The position numbers and the translations under genes were made by a program. The notes below the pieces were generated by a model that saw nothing but the letters and a program-made list of their open reading frames with translations, was not told the origin of the DNA and ran no database searches. From an uncultured Lachnospiraceae bacterium (lineage in GTDB: Bacteria > Bacillota > Clostridia > Lachnospirales > Lachnospiraceae), in assembly GCA_934338765.1 (NCBI GenBank), contig CAKRHL010000091.1:1-8007 (forward strand): a stretch of DNA of 8,007 bases, read 5' to 3'. Shown here in pieces: positions 6,889 to 8,007 of this stretch; the first letter of the stretch is position 1, and the number at the start of each line of letters is the position of its first letter.

Positions 6889-6917
6889 GTTATATCACTT
6901 TTATTAGCACTCGTCAA
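6889..6917 (-). promoter_or_regulatory. Sigma-A type promoter of hsp20
   Basis: On the minus strand TTGACG (6917-6912) and TATAAC (6894-6889) are 17 bases apart, each one base from consensus. The -35 box lies inside the CIRCE operator, so HrcA binding should block RNA polymerase directly. The predicted start near 6882 gives a leader of about 105 bases. Confidence 0.85.
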
Positions 6918-6930
6918 GAGAGAGTGCTAA
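6904..6930 (-). promoter_or_regulatory. CIRCE operator (HrcA binding site), perfect match
   Basis: TTAGCACTC (6904-6912) and GAGTGCTAA (6922-6930) form a perfect inverted repeat with a 9-base spacer, identical to the canonical CIRCE consensus. CIRCE is the binding site of the heat-shock repressor HrcA, whose activity depends on GroEL. It is best known at groESL and dnaK operons; here it controls a small heat-shock gene. Confidence 0.97.
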
Positions 6931-6934
6931 TAAT

Positions 6935-6954
6935 TTTTGTGAAAATTTTGTGAA
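6935..6954. repeat. Short direct repeat upstream of the hsp20 promoter
   Basis: TTTTGTGAA occurs at 6935-6943 and again at 6946-6954, 11 bases or about one helical turn apart. Relative to the predicted hsp20 start it lies at about -53 to -72. It could be an UP-element-like A/T tract or a site for a regulator; no protein is implied with certainty. Confidence 0.4.
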
Positions 6955-6977
6955 CTCCTGTTGTGCCATTTTTTCTT

Positions 6978-8007
6978 TTATTTGATGCTCAATGTGATTG
7001 ATGCTTTCCTGCCACTGCCGTCAGTAGCATATGCTGTAATCTTAACCTTTCCTTTTTTCTTTGCTTTCACCATCCCCTTATCATTTACAACTGCAATATC
7101 CGGTTTTGCCGACTTCCATAAAATATCTGTAGAAACCAGCTTCTTCCCTGGTGTTATCTTTGCTTTTAATTTTGTTTTTCCTCCTGCGCGAAGCTTCTTT
7201 TTTGATGCAATGATCTTTATTTTCTGAACGGCTTTTTTCTTTACACATACCGTGATCGTCTTTTTCAAGCCACTTTCTGCCAATACCGTGATCACTGCAC
7301 TTCCGGCTTTCTTACCAGCCCGGATCAGACCGTTGCTGTCCACACTGACAACAGAAGCATCACTGCTCATAAAGACCAACTTCTGCGTTCCCGCCCCCTC
7401 CGGCAGGAATGTCACCTTCAACTGCATGCTCTTTCCCGCTGCCAACTGTATTTTTGACTTTGCCGGAAGATCCGTTACGTTTTTCACATCCACCGACAGC
7501 TCCATATCTGTCGCTGTCAATGCCGGTGAAGTCTGATCCGGTGCCTTCGTTGTCGAAACAGCCGGACTCTTTTCCGGTACTGTACCTGCGCCGGATGGCG
7601 TGCGGCCTGGTGTTACTGCGGCAGAATCTCCCGGGGTCTGTTTGGGCTCATCCCCCGGAGTGTCAGATGGTGTCTGCCCCGGCTCATCCGTCACGGTCAC
7701 TTCCGGTGTCCGGTCCGGAGCTGCACTTGCGGAATTGTCCGGTGTCTGATCCGGTTTCTCATTCGGTGCTGCCGATGATGTCTGACCCGGTTTTGCACTG
7801 AAAGATACTTCCGCAGTCTGATCCGGAGCTGCGCTTACCGGTGTATCCGGAGACGCACTTGGAATCACTTCTATAATGATGTACTCTCCTTCAAACGCAA
7901 CATCCTCCTGTACCGTATATTCTGCTCCAACAGCATATTCTTCTCCTGTGAGATTATCCTTATGCCATACAAGCCGGAATCCGGTCTTCGCTTTATCCGG
8001 CATAGTC
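6978..8007 (-). CDS. Cell-surface type protein with Flg_new-like end, Pro/Thr/Ser linker and two Big_2 domains (5' end outside the window)
   Basis: The frame is still open at the window edge. Residues are numbered from the first visible Met (8003), which is probably internal because the first domain would otherwise be cut. Residues 7-45 (TGFRLVWHKDNLTG, then YAVGAEYTV) match the second half of a Listeria-Bacteroides (Flg_new) repeat. Residues 48-167 are a low-complexity Pro/Thr/Ser/Ala/Asp linker with recurring P-D/G/K-Q/R-T units. Residues about 183-255 and 258-341 are two bacterial Ig-like group 2 (Big_2) domains, with VVSVDSNGLIRAGKKAGSAVITV in one and IAVVNDKGMVKAKKKGKVKITA in the other. 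The protein ends in the second Big_2 domain, with no LPXTG sorting signal and no C-terminal membrane segment. Both Big_2 domains are lysine-rich. Such proteins are normally secreted and act in adhesion or cell-wall contact; the true N-terminal domains and signal peptide lie outside the window. The ligand is unknown. Confidence 0.88.
   Translation of the reverse strand, partial: TMPDKAKTGFRLVWHKDNLTGEEYAVGAEYTVQEDVAFEGEYIIIEVIPSASPDTPVSAAPDQTAEVSFSAKPGQTSSAAPNEKPDQTPDNSASAAPDRTPEVTVTDEPGQTPSDTPGDEPKQTPGDSAAVTPGRTPSGAGTVPEKSPAVSTTKAPDQTSPALTATDMELSVDVKNVTDLPAKSKIQLAAGKSMQLKVTFLPEGAGTQKLVFMSSDASVVSVDSNGLIRAGKKAGSAVITVLAESGLKKTITVCVKKKAVQKIKIIASKKKLRAGGKTKLKAKITPGKKLVSTDILWKSAKPDIAVVNDKGMVKAKKKGKVKITAYATDGSGRKASITLSIK
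7503..7862 (-). repeat. Degenerate coding repeat: Pro/Thr-rich linker of the surface protein
   Basis: This segment encodes a linker of about 120 residues with irregular repeats of the type PDQT, PGQT, PDRT, PKQT and PGRT, often preceded by acidic or Ala/Ser residues. At DNA level the plus strand repeatedly shows GTCTGATCCGG-like 11-mers (for example around 7743, 7788 and 7818). The units are too diverged to be a clean tandem array but could still allow length variation between strains. Confidence 0.6.

Noticed and set aside
1..8007. CRISPR array, insertion sequence, phage genes, toxin-antitoxin pair or new defence cluster
   Set aside because: No spaced identical repeats, transposase, integrase or small paired genes are present. 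sbcCD is a common housekeeping repair pair and is not evidence for a defence island on its own.

Overview
The window looks like chromosomal DNA of a Gram-positive anaerobe of the Clostridia, most likely a Lachnospiraceae relative. The evidence is moderate GC in genes, AT-rich spacers, strong GGAGG ribosome binding sites, sigma-A type promoters, a perfect CIRCE heat-shock operator, a FabV/TER-type enoyl reductase, and a surface protein with Flg_new-like and Big_2-like domains. Every gene I can support lies on the minus strand, so transcription runs from high to low coordinates. I give no species name because nothing in the sequence fixes one.

In the direction of transcription, the window opens with the 3' part of a cell-surface type gene (8007 to 6978). 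It encodes the end of a Listeria-Bacteroides (Flg_new) repeat, a Pro/Thr/Ser-rich linker of about 120 residues, and two Big_2 domains. A 200-base regulatory spacer follows. It holds a perfect CIRCE element whose loop contains the -35 box of a strong promoter, then a leader of about 105 nt and a small heat-shock protein gene (hsp20, 6777 to 6334). A strong GC-rich terminator (6282 to 6246) closes that unit. Next come sbcD and sbcC, overlapping by 14 bases, which together encode the Mre11-Rad50-like DNA end-processing nuclease.

After sbcC, a consensus promoter (1828 to 1800) drives tRNA-Gly(CCC). A terminator-like hairpin stands between the tRNA and fabV (trans-2-enoyl-ACP/CoA reductase, 1635 to 448), so fabV is probably read through from the tRNA promoter. 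An AT-rich hairpin with a U-tract (363 to 314) ends the fabV transcript. The remaining AT-rich spacer holds a good promoter (156 to 128) for a cytidylate kinase-like gene, of which only the first 20 codons are inside the window.

These are largely unrelated housekeeping and stress functions placed next to each other: fatty-acid or butyrate-type reduction, DNA repair, protein quality control and surface display. I see no mobile element, CRISPR array, toxin-antitoxin pair or new defence system. The observations most worth following up are regulatory: the CIRCE/-35 overlap and possible RNA thermometer at hsp20, and the tRNA-hairpin-fabV arrangement.
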